Shown one piece after another: positions 34,083 to 43,519 of a stretch of DNA of 64,000 nucleotides; the first letter of the stretch is position 1; every line of letters begins with the position of its first letter. A program made the translations under genes and the position numbers. The stretch comes from Hyphomicrobiales bacterium (GTDB lineage Bacteria > Pseudomonadota > Alphaproteobacteria > Rhizobiales > Rhizobiaceae). The stretch spans positions 1 through 64,000 of the forward strand of contig UCLB01000022.1 in assembly GCA_900473205.1 (NCBI GenBank). Reading direction: 5' to 3'. Under the pieces are notes generated by a model. The model saw nothing but the letters and a program-made list of their open reading frames with translations, did not search any database and was not told the DNA's origin.

Positions 34083-34859
34083 TTATTGGGCGGTCCAGCC
34101 GCCATCGATGGAAATATGCGTGCCGGTGATCTGTCTGGCCGCATCGCTGGCCAGAAAGATCGCCGTTGCCGCGATGTCCTCGACCTTTACGAATTCCTTC
34201 GTTGCTTGCAGCCGCAGGAGAACATCGTTCTTCACCTCGTCCTCGCTGATGCCGCGTGACTTGGCCGTATCGGGTATCTGCTTCTCCACCAGAGAAGTCA
34301 GCACATAGCCGGGGCAGATGGCGTTGACGGTAATTCCGGTCTCTGCCAGCTCCAGCGCTGCGGATTTCGTCAGGCCGATGATACCATGTTTTGCCGCCAC
34401 GTAGGCAGATTTAAACGGCGAGGCGACCAGCCCATGGGCCGAGGCGATGTTGATGATGCGGCCTTTTCCCGCCGCTTTCATCAGCGGAATGACAGTCCGC
34501 ATGGTGTGGAAAGAACTGGTCAGATTGATGGCTATGATCTGGTCCCATTTTTCCGGTGGAAACTCCTCAACGGGTGCGACATGCTGCACACCGGCATTGT
34601 TGACCAGAATATCCACCGCACCCATTTTCTCGTGGGTGGTTTTGACCAGATCGGCAATCTCATCCGGCTTGGTCATATCGGCGGGATGGTAGAGAACGCG
34701 GGTGCCGCTCTCGGCCTCCATCAAAAGGCGTGTGTCTTCGATTTCGTGCTCATCGCCGAAACCGTTCAGCATCACATTGCACCCGTCATTGGCGAAGGCT
34801 TGAGCTATTCCCAAACCGATACCGCTGGTCGAGCCTGTTACGATCACTGTCCGATGCAT
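34083..34859 (-). CDS. bdhA: 3-Hydroxybutyrate dehydrogenase (SDR family)
   Basis: 258 residues, short-chain dehydrogenase. NAD-binding TGSTSGIGLGIAQ, NNAGVQHVAPVEEFP, the active-site Ser in IASAHGLVASP and the YxxxK pair in SAYVAAKHG. The HxxPxxxF-like NAGVQHVAPVEEFPP region and the C-terminal ITGTHISIDGGWTAQ are characteristic of D-3-hydroxybutyrate dehydrogenases. Connects polyhydroxybutyrate breakdown to acetoacetate. No obvious link with the xanthine dehydrogenase genes that follow it. Confidence 0.92.
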   Translation of the reverse strand: MHRTVIVTGSTSGIGLGIAQAFANDGCNVMLNGFGDEHEIEDTRLLMEAESGTRVLYHPADMTKPDEIADLVKTTHEKMGAVDILVNNAGVQHVAPVEEFPPEKWDQIIAINLTSSFHTMRTVIPLMKAAGKGRIINIASAHGLVASPFKSAYVAAKHGIIGLTKSAALELAETGITVNAICPGYVLTSLVEKQIPDTAKSRGISEDEVKNDVLLRLQATKEFVKVEDIAATAIFLASDAARQITGTHISIDGGWTAQ

Positions 34860-34879
34860 GCGTTCCCCTTTTTACCCAA

Positions 34880-34889
34880 CGTTGCAACG
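34880..34889. promoter_or_regulatory. 10-bp palindrome between bdhA and glpK
   Basis: CGTTGCAACG is a perfect palindrome 21 bp before bdhA, in the divergent region shared with glpK. It could be a half of a LacI- or DeoR-type operator. No second copy was seen. Confidence 0.25.
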
Positions 34890-35018
34890 CTTTACATCAG
34901 GTTATGCTTAAACCGGGGGAACTGGCAATCGGATTTCACAACAGCGCGCACTTGCCGTGGCTTGACTTTACGGGCTGCTCATATTGTGTTGCGCGACATT
35001 GAATTCCGGGAGGCATGA

Positions 35019-36512
35019 ATGGGCGGCTATATTCTCGCCATCGACCAAGGCACGACATCGACGCGTGCCATTGTTTTCGATGGCTCCATGCAGGTGGCAG
35101 GAACGGGACAAAAGGAGTTCCGCCAGATTTTTCCAAATTCGGGCTGGGTGGAGCATGACCCGGAGGAAATCTGGGAAAGCGTCGTCTGGTCCATCAAGCA
35201 GGCCTTGGAAAAAGCCAAGCTGAAAGCCTCCGACATCGCCGCCATCGGTATCACCAACCAGCGCGAAACCACGCTTTTGTGGGAGCGCGATACCGGCAAG
35301 CCGCTGCACAATGCCATCGTCTGGCAGGACCGGCGCACCGCCAAGCTGTGCGAAAAGCTGAAGAAAGAGGGGCACGAAAAGGCTTTCGTCAAGAAAACCG
35401 GTCTGCTGCTCGACCCGTATTTTTCCGGCACCAAGCTGTCCTGGCTTCTCTCCAAGATCAAGGGTGCGCGCAAGCGGGCCGAAAAGGGCGAGCTTTGCTT
35501 CGGCACGGTCGATACGTTCCTGATCTGGCGGCTGACGGGCGGCAAATCCTTCGTCACCGATGCCACCAATGCGTCCCGCACGCTGATGTTCAACATCGAA
35601 AAGAATGTTTGGGACAAACAGCTTCTCGACATTCTCGATGTGCCGCCATCTGTTTTGCCTGAAGTGCTGGATTGCGCTGCCGAATTCGGCGTTGCGGATG
35701 AAGAACTGTTCGGCGCGCCGATCCCCATTCTCGGCGTGGCGGGAGATCAGCACGCTGCCGTCATCGGGCAGGCCTGTTTCGAGCCCGGCATGCTGAAATC
35801 CACCTATGGCACCGGCTGCTTTGCGCTTCTCAACACCGGCGAAGACATGGTTCGCTCCAAGAACCGGCTGCTGACCACAATCGCCTACCGGCTCGATGGC
35901 AAGACGATCTACGCGCTCGAAGGCTCCATTTTCGTCGCCGGTGCTGCCGTGCAGTGGCTGCGCGACGGGCTGAAGGTCATTGGTTCGGCATCGGAAACCG
36001 GCGCGCTGGCCGAAAAGGCAGACCCTACGCAGGATGTCTATCTGGTCCCGGCCTTCGTTGGCCTCGGCGCGCCCTTTTGGGATGCGGATGCACGCGGCGC
36101 GATGTTCGGTCTGACGCGCGGCACAGGTCCTGCGGAGTTTGCGCGCGCGGCACTGGAAGCGGTCTGCTACCAGACCGGCGATCTGCTGGACGCCATGCAC
36201 AAGGACTGGAAAAACGCCAATGGCGACACCGTTCTGCGCGTGGATGGCGGCATGGTGGCATCCGACTGGACGATGCAGCGTCTGTCCGACCTCATCGACG
36301 CACCGGTGGACCGCCCGGTCATTCTGGAAACCACGGCATTGGGTGCGGCCTGGCTTGCGGGCAGTAAAGCGGGTGTGTGGCCGGACATGAAGGCGTTTTC
36401 GCAGGCATGGTCGCGCGACCATCGCTTCGAGCCGCAGATGGACGATGAAACCCGCGAACGCAAGATCAAGGGTTGGAAGAACGCTGTGCAGCGAACGCTG
36501 AGCAAAGTCTGA
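35019..36512 (+). CDS. glpK: Glycerol kinase
   Basis: 497 residues, full length. FGGY kinase motifs: [14 protein letters not shown] at residues 5-18, [28 protein letters not shown], the substrate-binding [24 protein letters not shown] and [11 protein letters not shown]. It phosphorylates glycerol to glycerol-3-phosphate. The usual glp regulators and transporter genes are not adjacent; it stands divergent from bdhA. Confidence 0.96.
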   Translation: MGGYILAIDQGTTSTRAIVFDGSMQVAGTGQKEFRQIFPNSGWVEHDPEEIWESVVWSIKQALEKAKLKASDIAAIGITNQRETTLLWERDTGKPLHNAIVWQDRRTAKLCEKLKKEGHEKAFVKKTGLLLDPYFSGTKLSWLLSKIKGARKRAEKGELCFGTVDTFLIWRLTGGKSFVTDATNASRTLMFNIEKNVWDKQLLDILDVPPSVLPEVLDCAAEFGVADEELFGAPIPILGVAGDQHAAVIGQACFEPGMLKSTYGTGCFALLNTGEDMVRSKNRLLTTIAYRLDGKTIYALEGSIFVAGAAVQWLRDGLKVIGSASETGALAEKADPTQDVYLVPAFVGLGAPFWDADARGAMFGLTRGTGPAEFARAALEAVCYQTGDLLDAMHKDWKNANGDTVLRVDGGMVASDWTMQRLSDLIDAPVDRPVILETTALGAAWLAGSKAGVWPDMKAFSQAWSRDHRFEPQMDDETRERKIKGWKNAVQRTLSKV

Positions 36513-36829
36513 TATCCGCACCACCAAGGCTGCGTGCCGGTCCCGGCGCGCAGCGGTGCAACACTATTTCTTAATGAGTTAAGTCGTAAATTCGGCAATT
36601 GAATAAAATCGACAGGAGTGTCGTTTCGATCCCGATTGAGGCTCACCCGGTGTGAGGATGATCGGCTGGTATTCGCGAAATCGCGTTCAGGCAACGCTGA
36701 AGACAAAAGGCTGGTAACCAGGCGATGTTGGGTAGATTTGCTGCGCTGGTGACGGATCGTTTTTCTCATTTTCTGCCAATGCACAGACGTGATGTAACAA
36801 CGTCGCGCACCATTTTCAGCGCTGTCTAG
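36513..36829 (+). other. Intergenic region after glpK with a hairpin
   Basis: 317 bp. The hairpin at 36529-36554 has an 11-bp stem (GCTGCG, one G-T pair, GCCG) and no following T-run, so it is a possible weak terminator for glpK. The rest should contain the promoter of the polysaccharide genes. No gene seen. Confidence 0.4.
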
Positions 36830-38209
36830 ATGTCGAGAGCAGTCGAAAATAGCCCCGTATATGACCAGCCCGCTTATAGCGGCTTGATAGGGCTTGCCGA
36901 TGTCGCGGCAGCCCTGTGGCGCAGAAAACTGCTGATTTTCCTCGTCACCTTGCTCTGCGCTGGCTTGCCTTACGCGTCTTCATTTCTCATGCCCAACTAC
37001 TACTTCATCTACACGCAGATTTTGCTCGACCCGGATGGGCAACGCATTTTCGCCACCGATCTGCAAAAGCCGGAGCAGCAACGCTCTGTCGACTGGTATG
37101 TGGTCAGCCAACAGGGCGTCATCGCGTCCGATCTCGTGCTGGGGCAGGTGGTGGAGAGTGAAAAGCTTTACGATGACCCGGACTTCGGTGCGGCCTCACC
37201 TTATTATCCAGACAAAGCGCGCAGAACCCAGCTAGCGGTCGAAAAGCTGCGCGATGCTGTGAAGCTCAAGCGTATCGGCGACAGCTACATCATCGAAGTC
37301 AAGGTCACCGATACGCAGCCGGAACGGGCCATGCGCATCGCCAACCGGATACCCGATATCTACTTTAGGGAGCGCCAGCAAAGCTCTGCGGATGTCTTTC
37401 GACGCACGGGCAACAGTCTGGCCGAGCAGTTGCAGAGCCTCAAGGCCGCCGTCGAGGCCGCCGACCGCGCGGTCAACGATTATCGTACGAAACACAACAT
37501 TGCTTTGATCGATGGGCAGTCCGATATTGCCGGACAAGTCACCGAACTCAACAACCAGATATCCGATCTGGCAGGCCAGATTGCCGAGCAGCAGGCCATT
37601 GCAGCCGAGCTGGATAAGGCGCGGAAAAACCCTGATTATCGTCCCTCCATACCGGACACCAGTCTGAGCCAGGCAATCGTCCAGCTGCGAACCCGCTATG
37701 AGCAGAGCAGGGCGGAGCTGAATGTGCTGGCGGCCTCGGTCGGCAGGCGCCATCCGGATTACCAGCAGGCGCAGGAACGCAGCCGCGCCATTGCTGAAAT
37801 CCTCGATGGCGAGTTGCGCAACCACGCCAATGCCGCCGTGCAGAATGTTCGCACACTGAGAAACCAGAATACCTTGCTGACTGCGCAATTGGACAGGCTG
37901 AAAGGTCAACTGAACGAGAATGACACCACGATGGTGACGTTGCGCGAACTGGAGCGAACGCTTGCCTCCAACCGTGCCGTCTACGAAGAATTCCTATTGA
38001 GAACCCGCCAGCTTTCCGAGCAGGCCGGTTCGGCGCAGGAGCAGCCGCGCGTGATCGATGCCGCCGCTTACCCCCTGCGCAGGGCGGGCCCGCCTCACAA
38101 TACGATAGCCTTTGTTGGCGGCCTCTCCGGCTTCATCCTTATGATGGCTGGCGTGCTTTTGAGAGCCGATCTCCTTTCTGTATCGGCAAGAAAGGGTCTG
38201 GCGGCATGA
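36830..38209 (+). CDS. Wzz/GumC-type polysaccharide chain-length protein without kinase domain
   Basis: 459 residues. N-terminal membrane helix at about 35-55 (KLLIFLVTLLCAGLPYASSF), a large periplasmic region with long coiled coils (about 195-400), then the P-rich YPLRRAGPPHN segment and a second membrane helix at about 430-450. This is the chain-length determinant/co-polymerase layout of exopolysaccharide systems, but there is no C-terminal tyrosine kinase as in ExoP. The next gene, a Wzy-like polymerase, overlaps by 4 bp, so the pair probably acts on one polysaccharide. Confidence 0.85.
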   Translation: MSRAVENSPVYDQPAYSGLIGLADVAAALWRRKLLIFLVTLLCAGLPYASSFLMPNYYFIYTQILLDPDGQRIFATDLQKPEQQRSVDWYVVSQQGVIASDLVLGQVVESEKLYDDPDFGAASPYYPDKARRTQLAVEKLRDAVKLKRIGDSYIIEVKVTDTQPERAMRIANRIPDIYFRERQQSSADVFRRTGNSLAEQLQSLKAAVEAADRAVNDYRTKHNIALIDGQSDIAGQVTELNNQISDLAGQIAEQQAIAAELDKARKNPDYRPSIPDTSLSQAIVQLRTRYEQSRAELNVLAASVGRRHPDYQQAQERSRAIAEILDGELRNHANAAVQNVRTLRNQNTLLTAQLDRLKGQLNENDTTMVTLRELERTLASNRAVYEEFLLRTRQLSEQAGSAQEQPRVIDAAAYPLRRAGPPHNTIAFVGGLSGFILMMAGVLLRADLLSVSARKGLAA

Positions 38210-39537
38210 GCAATAGCGCGCAATCATCGCCGCATTACGCCCCGCCGCTGGTGGCCGCCAAGGCTGGTTTCAACGGCGCGGTGCCTTGGGCCGCCTTCGT
38301 TTTGATCCTGACCTTGCCTTTCATGCAGCTGTTTACGGTCAATTTCGTATTCCCTCTGAAAATCTTTGAAATCGCTATCATCGTCTGGGGTTTGACCGCG
38401 GTTCTCATGTTGCGCATCCACGTCTTTGACGTGCCGGTGCTGATTTTCGGGATTTTGCTGACATTTTATTGCGTGATCGCGCTCACCATCAATCTCAGAA
38501 TTCTGGACAATGTCGGCAACTTCTCGCATCTGGCGCGCTGGTCGCCCGAGATCGACGGGCTGACGAAAGCCGCCTATCTGCTGATCTGTGTGCTGGGCCT
38601 GAACCTTGTGGCCTATGCTGCTTATTTCAAGCCAAAGCTTGCTGTCGATCTGTGGATTGTCGGGGCACTTCTTGCCGCCAGTGTGCATTTCGCACTGTTC
38701 CTGATGACGCTTGCTGGAATGTCGCTGCCAAATCTGCCCGGCATGCCCGACAACCCGCAAATGATCGACCTTGCGGGCATGCGCCTCTATCGCGCTGCGA
38801 CCTTTCTGGAAGGCAATTATGCCGGTCCGTTTTTCATCCTGTCCTTTCTGCTGGCGTGCTACAGGCACTACAGATTGCGGGCCTGTCTGCTGCTGACGGC
38901 AGCGCTCTTGACCTTCTCGACCACGGCATTGCTGGGTCTGGCTGCGGCTGGTCTGTACTGGATGCTGACCAGCAAGAATGCCATGTCGAAGATCAAGGTT
39001 CTGTTGCTGGCTGTACCGCTGCTGTTCGTCGGCGCGCCCTTGCTCGACACCTTCGTTCTGGACAAGATTTCCGACGATAGCGAAAACTCGTCCATCAGTG
39101 ACCGCACCGCGACCGCGCTGGAAGCGTTGGGCATGTTTCAGAACAATGTCGTGATAGGGGTGGGGATCTCGCAATATGGTTTTGGGGTGCCGGGCCGCAC
39201 GCGCTGGGATTTCACCCGCAACGATTTTGCCGTAGAAAAGGACAAGGGAATTCCCAACAATGTCTATGCCGAGACATTGTCGGAACTGGGCCTTATGGGC
39301 TTGCTGTTTCTGGGTGCCTTCCTCATCGCCATTTTCCGCATTGTCTGGCGCTGCCCGCATCCGCTTTTGCGGGCAGGGGCCTATGCCGTCTTTCTGTTCT
39401 GGATATCGTCGCCAACGATTACGCTGATGTATTATTGGGCCTATCTTGGCCTTGTCTGCGGCATTGCGCGATACGAAATGCGTTTGGCCTCACGCCAGCC
39501 AATCGGCGGTCCACGCTCGGCGGTTGTGGCCAAATAA
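38206..39537 (+). CDS. O-antigen/exopolysaccharide polymerase-like membrane protein (Wzy/ligase family)
   Basis: 443 residues with about ten to twelve membrane helices. A long periplasmic loop near residues 290-350 carries GVGISQYGFGVPG, and the following NNVYAETLSELGLMGLLFL is the typical conserved segment of Wzy/WaaL proteins. It would polymerise or ligate repeat units at the outer face of the inner membrane. No glycosyltransferase genes are adjacent, so the sugar units must come from elsewhere. Confidence 0.82.
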   Translation: MSNSAQSSPHYAPPLVAAKAGFNGAVPWAAFVLILTLPFMQLFTVNFVFPLKIFEIAIIVWGLTAVLMLRIHVFDVPVLIFGILLTFYCVIALTINLRILDNVGNFSHLARWSPEIDGLTKAAYLLICVLGLNLVAYAAYFKPKLAVDLWIVGALLAASVHFALFLMTLAGMSLPNLPGMPDNPQMIDLAGMRLYRAATFLEGNYAGPFFILSFLLACYRHYRLRACLLLTAALLTFSTTALLGLAAAGLYWMLTSKNAMSKIKVLLLAVPLLFVGAPLLDTFVLDKISDDSENSSISDRTATALEALGMFQNNVVIGVGISQYGFGVPGRTRWDFTRNDFAVEKDKGIPNNVYAETLSELGLMGLLFLGAFLIAIFRIVWRCPHPLLRAGAYAVFLFWISSPTITLMYYWAYLGLVCGIARYEMRLASRQPIGGPRSAVVAK

Positions 39538-39635
39538 GCCGGCGTCAAACGCCAAAAGTGCGTTGTTTTCCAGCTCTTATCGAACATGCTTAAATATTGT
39601 ATGGTGTCCGCGCTTCATGGGGAGAGGGACAGCCG

Positions 39636-40103
39636 ATGCCGAAGATCGCAGAGCATGAATTGTCGCTAAGCCGCATTATAAACGCCCCGCCGGAAAAGGT
39701 TTTCCGGGTCTGGGCCGATCCTGAATTGCTGATCCAGTGGTGGGCGCCGCTGCCCTACCAGACCTCGCAGGCCGTGATAGATCTGCGGCCCGGCGGAGCC
39801 TTCAACACCACCATGCATGCGCCGACGGGTGAGATTTACGAGAACCTCGGCGTGTTTCTGGATGTCGTCAACAACAGGCGTCTAGTGTTTACCGATGCGT
39901 TTCGCGAAGGCTGGGTCCCAGGGGACCGACCTTTCATGACCGGCTATGTGACCTTCGAGGATGCCGGAAACGGCGCCACCAAATATGTGGCTCGTGCCCT
40001 GCACTGGACCGCCGACGACAAGCAGACCCATGAGGACATGGGTTTTGAAGAAGGGTGGAATGCAGCCGCAGAGCAGATGGACGCATTACTGCAACGGCTT
40101 TGA
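39636..40103 (+). CDS. SRPBCC/AHSA1 domain protein
   Basis: 155 residues from ATG 39636, which has GGGGAGAGGG upstream; the open frame before this is not family-like. The fold is recognised by RIINAPPEKVFRVWADPELLIQWW, the FNTTMHAPTGEIYENLGVF strand region and the C-terminal GFEEGWNAAAEQMDALL. These helix-grip proteins bind hydrophobic ligands or act as stress factors; specific role unknown. Single gene. Confidence 0.85.
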   Translation: MPKIAEHELSLSRIINAPPEKVFRVWADPELLIQWWAPLPYQTSQAVIDLRPGGAFNTTMHAPTGEIYENLGVFLDVVNNRRLVFTDAFREGWVPGDRPFMTGYVTFEDAGNGATKYVARALHWTADDKQTHEDMGFEEGWNAAAEQMDALLQRL

Positions 40104-40245
40104 TCCTGCGTTGTCACGAGCCGGATGCTGGATGACAGTCCTCATGTCATCCCATCTATTTTCTTGAAGCGTTTCTTCCAGATTTTGGGTTTGCCTCGAC
40201 CCCGTTGCATCCCTATCTCTCAACAAACACCATTGAGGGCTTGGC

Positions 40246-41307
40246 ATGGAACTTGGTCTATACACATTTGCGGATGTCGATCCGAATGCACCAAATGGCA
40301 AGGGGCCGGAAGGCGCGCGTCGGCTGAAAGACCTGCTGGAAGAAATTGAGCTAGCCGATCAGGTGGGGCTGGACGTGTTCGGCCTTGGCGAGCATCACCG
40401 CCCAGATTACGCGGTATCTTCACCCTCCACCGTGCTGGCCGCCGCTGCCGTGAAAACCAAGAACATCAGGCTGACGAGCGCGGTTTCGGTGCTGAGTTCG
40501 GATGACCCCATCCGCGTGTTCCAGCAGTTTGCGACGGTCGATCTTTTGTCCAATGGTCGTGCGGAAATCATGGCCGGGCGCGGCTCTTTCATCGAATCCT
40601 ATCCGCTGTTCGGCTATAATCTCGAAGATTACGACGAGCTTTTCAGCGAGAAGCTGGACCTGCTATTGGCGCTTCGCGAGAAGGAAATCGTGACTTGGTC
40701 GGGCACCAAACATCCGCCGATCAATGGTCGCGGCGTTTATCCACGCCCCTTGCAGGAGCGTCTGCCAGTCTGGATCGCCGTTGGCGGCACGCCGCAATCC
40801 GTCGCGCGTGCCGGTGCCATGGGCCTGCCCGTTGCGCTAGCGATCATCGGTGGTGAATATCGCCGTTTTGCGCCGCTGTTCGATCTTTATCGCGAGGCCG
40901 CACGCCGTGCAGGGCAGGATGTAACGAAGCAGAAAACCAGCATCAATGTTCACGGCTTCATTGCCGATACGACGGACAAGGCCGCCGACCAGTTCTACGG
41001 TCCGCAGGCGGAAGTCATGAACCGCATCGGTCGCGAGCGCGGCTGGGGTCCCACCAACCGCGCCCATTATGATGTGGCGCGCAGTGCCGAAGGCAATCTC
41101 TTCCTTGGCGAACCGGAACTGGTGGCGGAAAAGATCATCAAGGCGCATGGTCTTTTCAGAAATGACCGCTTCCTGCTGCAGATGGCCATCGGCCTTATGC
41201 CGCATGAGCAGATCATGCGCGGCATCGAGCTTTACGGCACCAAAGTCGCGCCGATCGTCAGAAAAGAATTGACTGGCAATGCCGATAGGGCGAAAGCCAC
41301 GGCCTGA
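40246..41307 (+). CDS. LLM class flavin-dependent oxidoreductase
   Basis: 353 residues, bacterial luciferase-like TIM barrel. Starts at ATG 40246 with GAGGG upstream. Features: [15 protein letters not shown] near residue 46, [18 protein letters not shown] and [17 protein letters not shown]. Uses FMNH2 supplied by a partner reductase to monooxygenate an unknown substrate; no reductase gene is adjacent. Confidence 0.87.
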   Translation: MELGLYTFADVDPNAPNGKGPEGARRLKDLLEEIELADQVGLDVFGLGEHHRPDYAVSSPSTVLAAAAVKTKNIRLTSAVSVLSSDDPIRVFQQFATVDLLSNGRAEIMAGRGSFIESYPLFGYNLEDYDELFSEKLDLLLALREKEIVTWSGTKHPPINGRGVYPRPLQERLPVWIAVGGTPQSVARAGAMGLPVALAIIGGEYRRFAPLFDLYREAARRAGQDVTKQKTSINVHGFIADTTDKAADQFYGPQAEVMNRIGRERGWGPTNRAHYDVARSAEGNLFLGEPELVAEKIIKAHGLFRNDRFLLQMAIGLMPHEQIMRGIELYGTKVAPIVRKELTGNADRAKATA

Positions 41308-41357
41308 ACGAACAGGCGGCACTCCTAGCTCTGTGGTGCCGCGAGCATGGAACGACA

Positions 41358-42110
41358 ATGGTTATCTCCACCGAAGAAGAACTCGCAAAGCTCAAGGATA
41401 TCGGTCGCATCTGCGCATTGGCGATGCAGACCATGGGCGATGCGCTGGAGCCGGGCATCACCACGCTGGAATTGGACGGCATTGGCCGAAAGGTGCTGGA
41501 AGACAATGGCGCGCAATCTGCGCCGGAATTCTGCTACCAGTTTCCGGGTGCGACCTGCATCAGTGTCAATGAAGAGGTAGCCCACGGTATTCCCGGCCCC
41601 CGCATCATCAAGGCGGGCGATCTCGTCAATATCGACGTGTCGGCGGTCAAGGATGGCTTCTTCGGCGATACGGGCTCATCTTTCGCGGTTCCGCCGGTCA
41701 AAAAAGAGATCGAGCGCCTGTGCCGGGATGGCAAGCGCGCAATGTGGACGGGCCTTCAGCAGATCAAGTCCGGTCGTCCGCTGGCCGATATCGGCAATGC
41801 CATCGGCGCATTCGCCAAGAAGAACCGCTATACGCTCATCACCAACCTCGCCAGCCACGGCATTGGCCGCTCCCTGCACGAGGAGCCGACAGAGCTTGCC
41901 ACATGGCCGGACAAGGACGAAACCCGCATCATGACCGAAGGCATGGTGTTTACCGTCGAGCCGTTCCTCTCCATGGGTGCCTATTGGGCGGAAGATGGTG
42001 ACGATGATCCGTGGACGCTGTTCAGCGACCCCAGCGCGCCGACCGTGCAGTTCGAACATACGGTGGTGGCAACCAAGAACGGCCCCCTCATCCTCACGCT
42101 TGCCGAGTGA
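41358..42110 (+). CDS. map: Type I methionine aminopeptidase (probable second copy)
   Basis: 250 residues. The five metal ligands can be placed: Asp in NIDVSAVKDGF and FGDTG, His in SHGIGRSLHE, Glu in VFTVEPFL and Glu in TVQFEHTVV. Removes the initiator Met from nascent proteins. It starts with the catalytic domain, has no zinc-finger extension, and is shorter than the main housekeeping rhizobial enzyme as I recall it; rhizobia commonly have two. Neighbours are unrelated. Confidence 0.88.
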   Translation: MVISTEEELAKLKDIGRICALAMQTMGDALEPGITTLELDGIGRKVLEDNGAQSAPEFCYQFPGATCISVNEEVAHGIPGPRIIKAGDLVNIDVSAVKDGFFGDTGSSFAVPPVKKEIERLCRDGKRAMWTGLQQIKSGRPLADIGNAIGAFAKKNRYTLITNLASHGIGRSLHEEPTELATWPDKDETRIMTEGMVFTVEPFLSMGAYWAEDGDDDPWTLFSDPSAPTVQFEHTVVATKNGPLILTLAE

Positions 42111-42185
42111 TCGATCAGGCCCGGTTATCGCTGCGATCAAAATTAGTCGATTGTCGCGCCTGCGGCAGACTGGAATAAGCAGATC

Positions 42186-43370
42186 ATGAACTCCAGTGAA
42201 CACATGTCCGCCAGCCGGGCCCTTGCGCTCGGCCTTGGTGGTGCGCTTGCCATGGCATCTGCCATGGGCTTCGGGCGTTTTTCCTTTACGCCGATCCTGC
42301 CCGGTATGATGGCTGATGTTCCGTTGACGGCGGGGCAGGCGGGCATCATCGCAGCGGGAAATTTTGCCGGTTATCTGGCCGGTGCCATTCTGGCAGCCTA
42401 TTCCTGGGGCGCGGGGCGGGAGCGTCTGATTGCGCTGTCCGGCCTTTTCTCCACGGCTATCCTGCTGTTTGCCATGGCGGCGTTGAACTCTGTCGAGGCC
42501 TTCACGGTCATTCGCTTCCTGTCGGGTGTCGTCAGTGCACTGACGATGATTTTCACCTCGCAGATCATCATCGGCCATGCGGCAAAGGCGGGAAAAGACC
42601 ATGTGCAATCCCTGCATTTCGGTGGCGTCGGCGCCGGTATCGCTCTTTCCTCTCTTCTGGTGTTTCTGATCGGGGTTGTCTTCGACGCTGGCAGCGCATC
42701 GTGGCGGGAAGAGTGGATCGCTGGCGGCATCTTCACGCTGCTGTCCTTCGTCTTCGTTTGGCGGGTGCTGCCCGATGGTCCGCCGCGCACCGCTGAAACA
42801 AAAGCCGAGCCGCCCATTCGCTGGCACATGAAGCTGGCGTTGGTGACACTCGCTTACGGCCTGTTCGGCTTCGGCTATGTCATTACCGCGACGTTTATCG
42901 TGACCATTGCCCGCATGGCTGCGGCGGGCGCTGTCGTCGAGTTTCTCGCGTGGTTCGTCACAGGCTGCGCCGCCGCCGTTTCGCTCTTCGTCTGGAAGCC
43001 CGTGCTGCGCAGTATCGGCCTGAAACGTGCCTTTGTGTTTGCGCTTGCCATCGAGGCAATCGGCGTGCTGGCCTCGGTCACATTGCCGCCTGTGATCGGC
43101 GTTCTCGTCGGCGGCCTGCTTCTGGGCCTTACCTTCATGGTCATCACCGCTTACGGGCTCCAACTCGGGCGGGAGTTTTCCGCCGAAAGCCCGCGCCGCG
43201 CCTTCGCCTTCATGACCGCCGCTTTCGGTACAGGGCAGATCATCGGGCCGCTGGTGGCTGGCTGGGTGGCGCAGGCAACCGGCAACTTTACCGCACCGAC
43301 GCTTCTTGCTGTCATGGTGCTCATCTGCAGTATTGTGCTGATGGTGCCGGTGCTACGACGCCCGCATTGA
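42186..43370 (+). CDS. MFS transporter, YbfB/YjiJ family
   Basis: 394 residues with twelve predicted membrane helices. The N-terminal MGFGRFSFTPILPGM is typical of the YbfB/YjiJ group, as are TAGQAGIIAAGNFAGYLAGA and FMTAAFGTGQIIGPLVAGW. Substrate unknown; some members export arabinose-like sugars or drugs. Reads alone; 75 bp after map. Confidence 0.87.
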   Translation: MNSSEHMSASRALALGLGGALAMASAMGFGRFSFTPILPGMMADVPLTAGQAGIIAAGNFAGYLAGAILAAYSWGAGRERLIALSGLFSTAILLFAMAALNSVEAFTVIRFLSGVVSALTMIFTSQIIIGHAAKAGKDHVQSLHFGGVGAGIALSSLLVFLIGVVFDAGSASWREEWIAGGIFTLLSFVFVWRVLPDGPPRTAETKAEPPIRWHMKLALVTLAYGLFGFGYVITATFIVTIARMAAAGAVVEFLAWFVTGCAAAVSLFVWKPVLRSIGLKRAFVFALAIEAIGVLASVTLPPVIGVLVGGLLLGLTFMVITAYGLQLGREFSAESPRRAFAFMTAAFGTGQIIGPLVAGWVAQATGNFTAPTLLAVMVLICSIVLMVPVLRRPH

Positions 43371-43519
43371 CGAAATATCTGAGGGTTAAGGGAGTGTGCT
43401 GTCTTACATCTTGGTAAGTTAGCGTTTGTCTCATTGCTGCGCACAAATTTCTGGCCTAGTTTCCCATAAAACTGCTTTGCCAATAATGGCTGACCTCCCA
43501 ACTCGCGAGAGTTCGAAAC

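Noticed and set aside
34962-34987. TTGACT and TATTGT as a glpK promoter
   Set aside because: The spacing is only 14 bp, too short for a normal sigma-70 promoter.
34968-36527. Reverse-strand open frame of over 500 codons across glpK
   Set aside because: Fully antisense to glycerol kinase; no recognisable domain and no promoter or ribosome site.
41676-43163. Reverse-strand open frame of nearly 500 codons across map and the MFS gene
   Set aside because: Antisense to two well-supported genes; low-complexity charged composition, shadow of GC bias.
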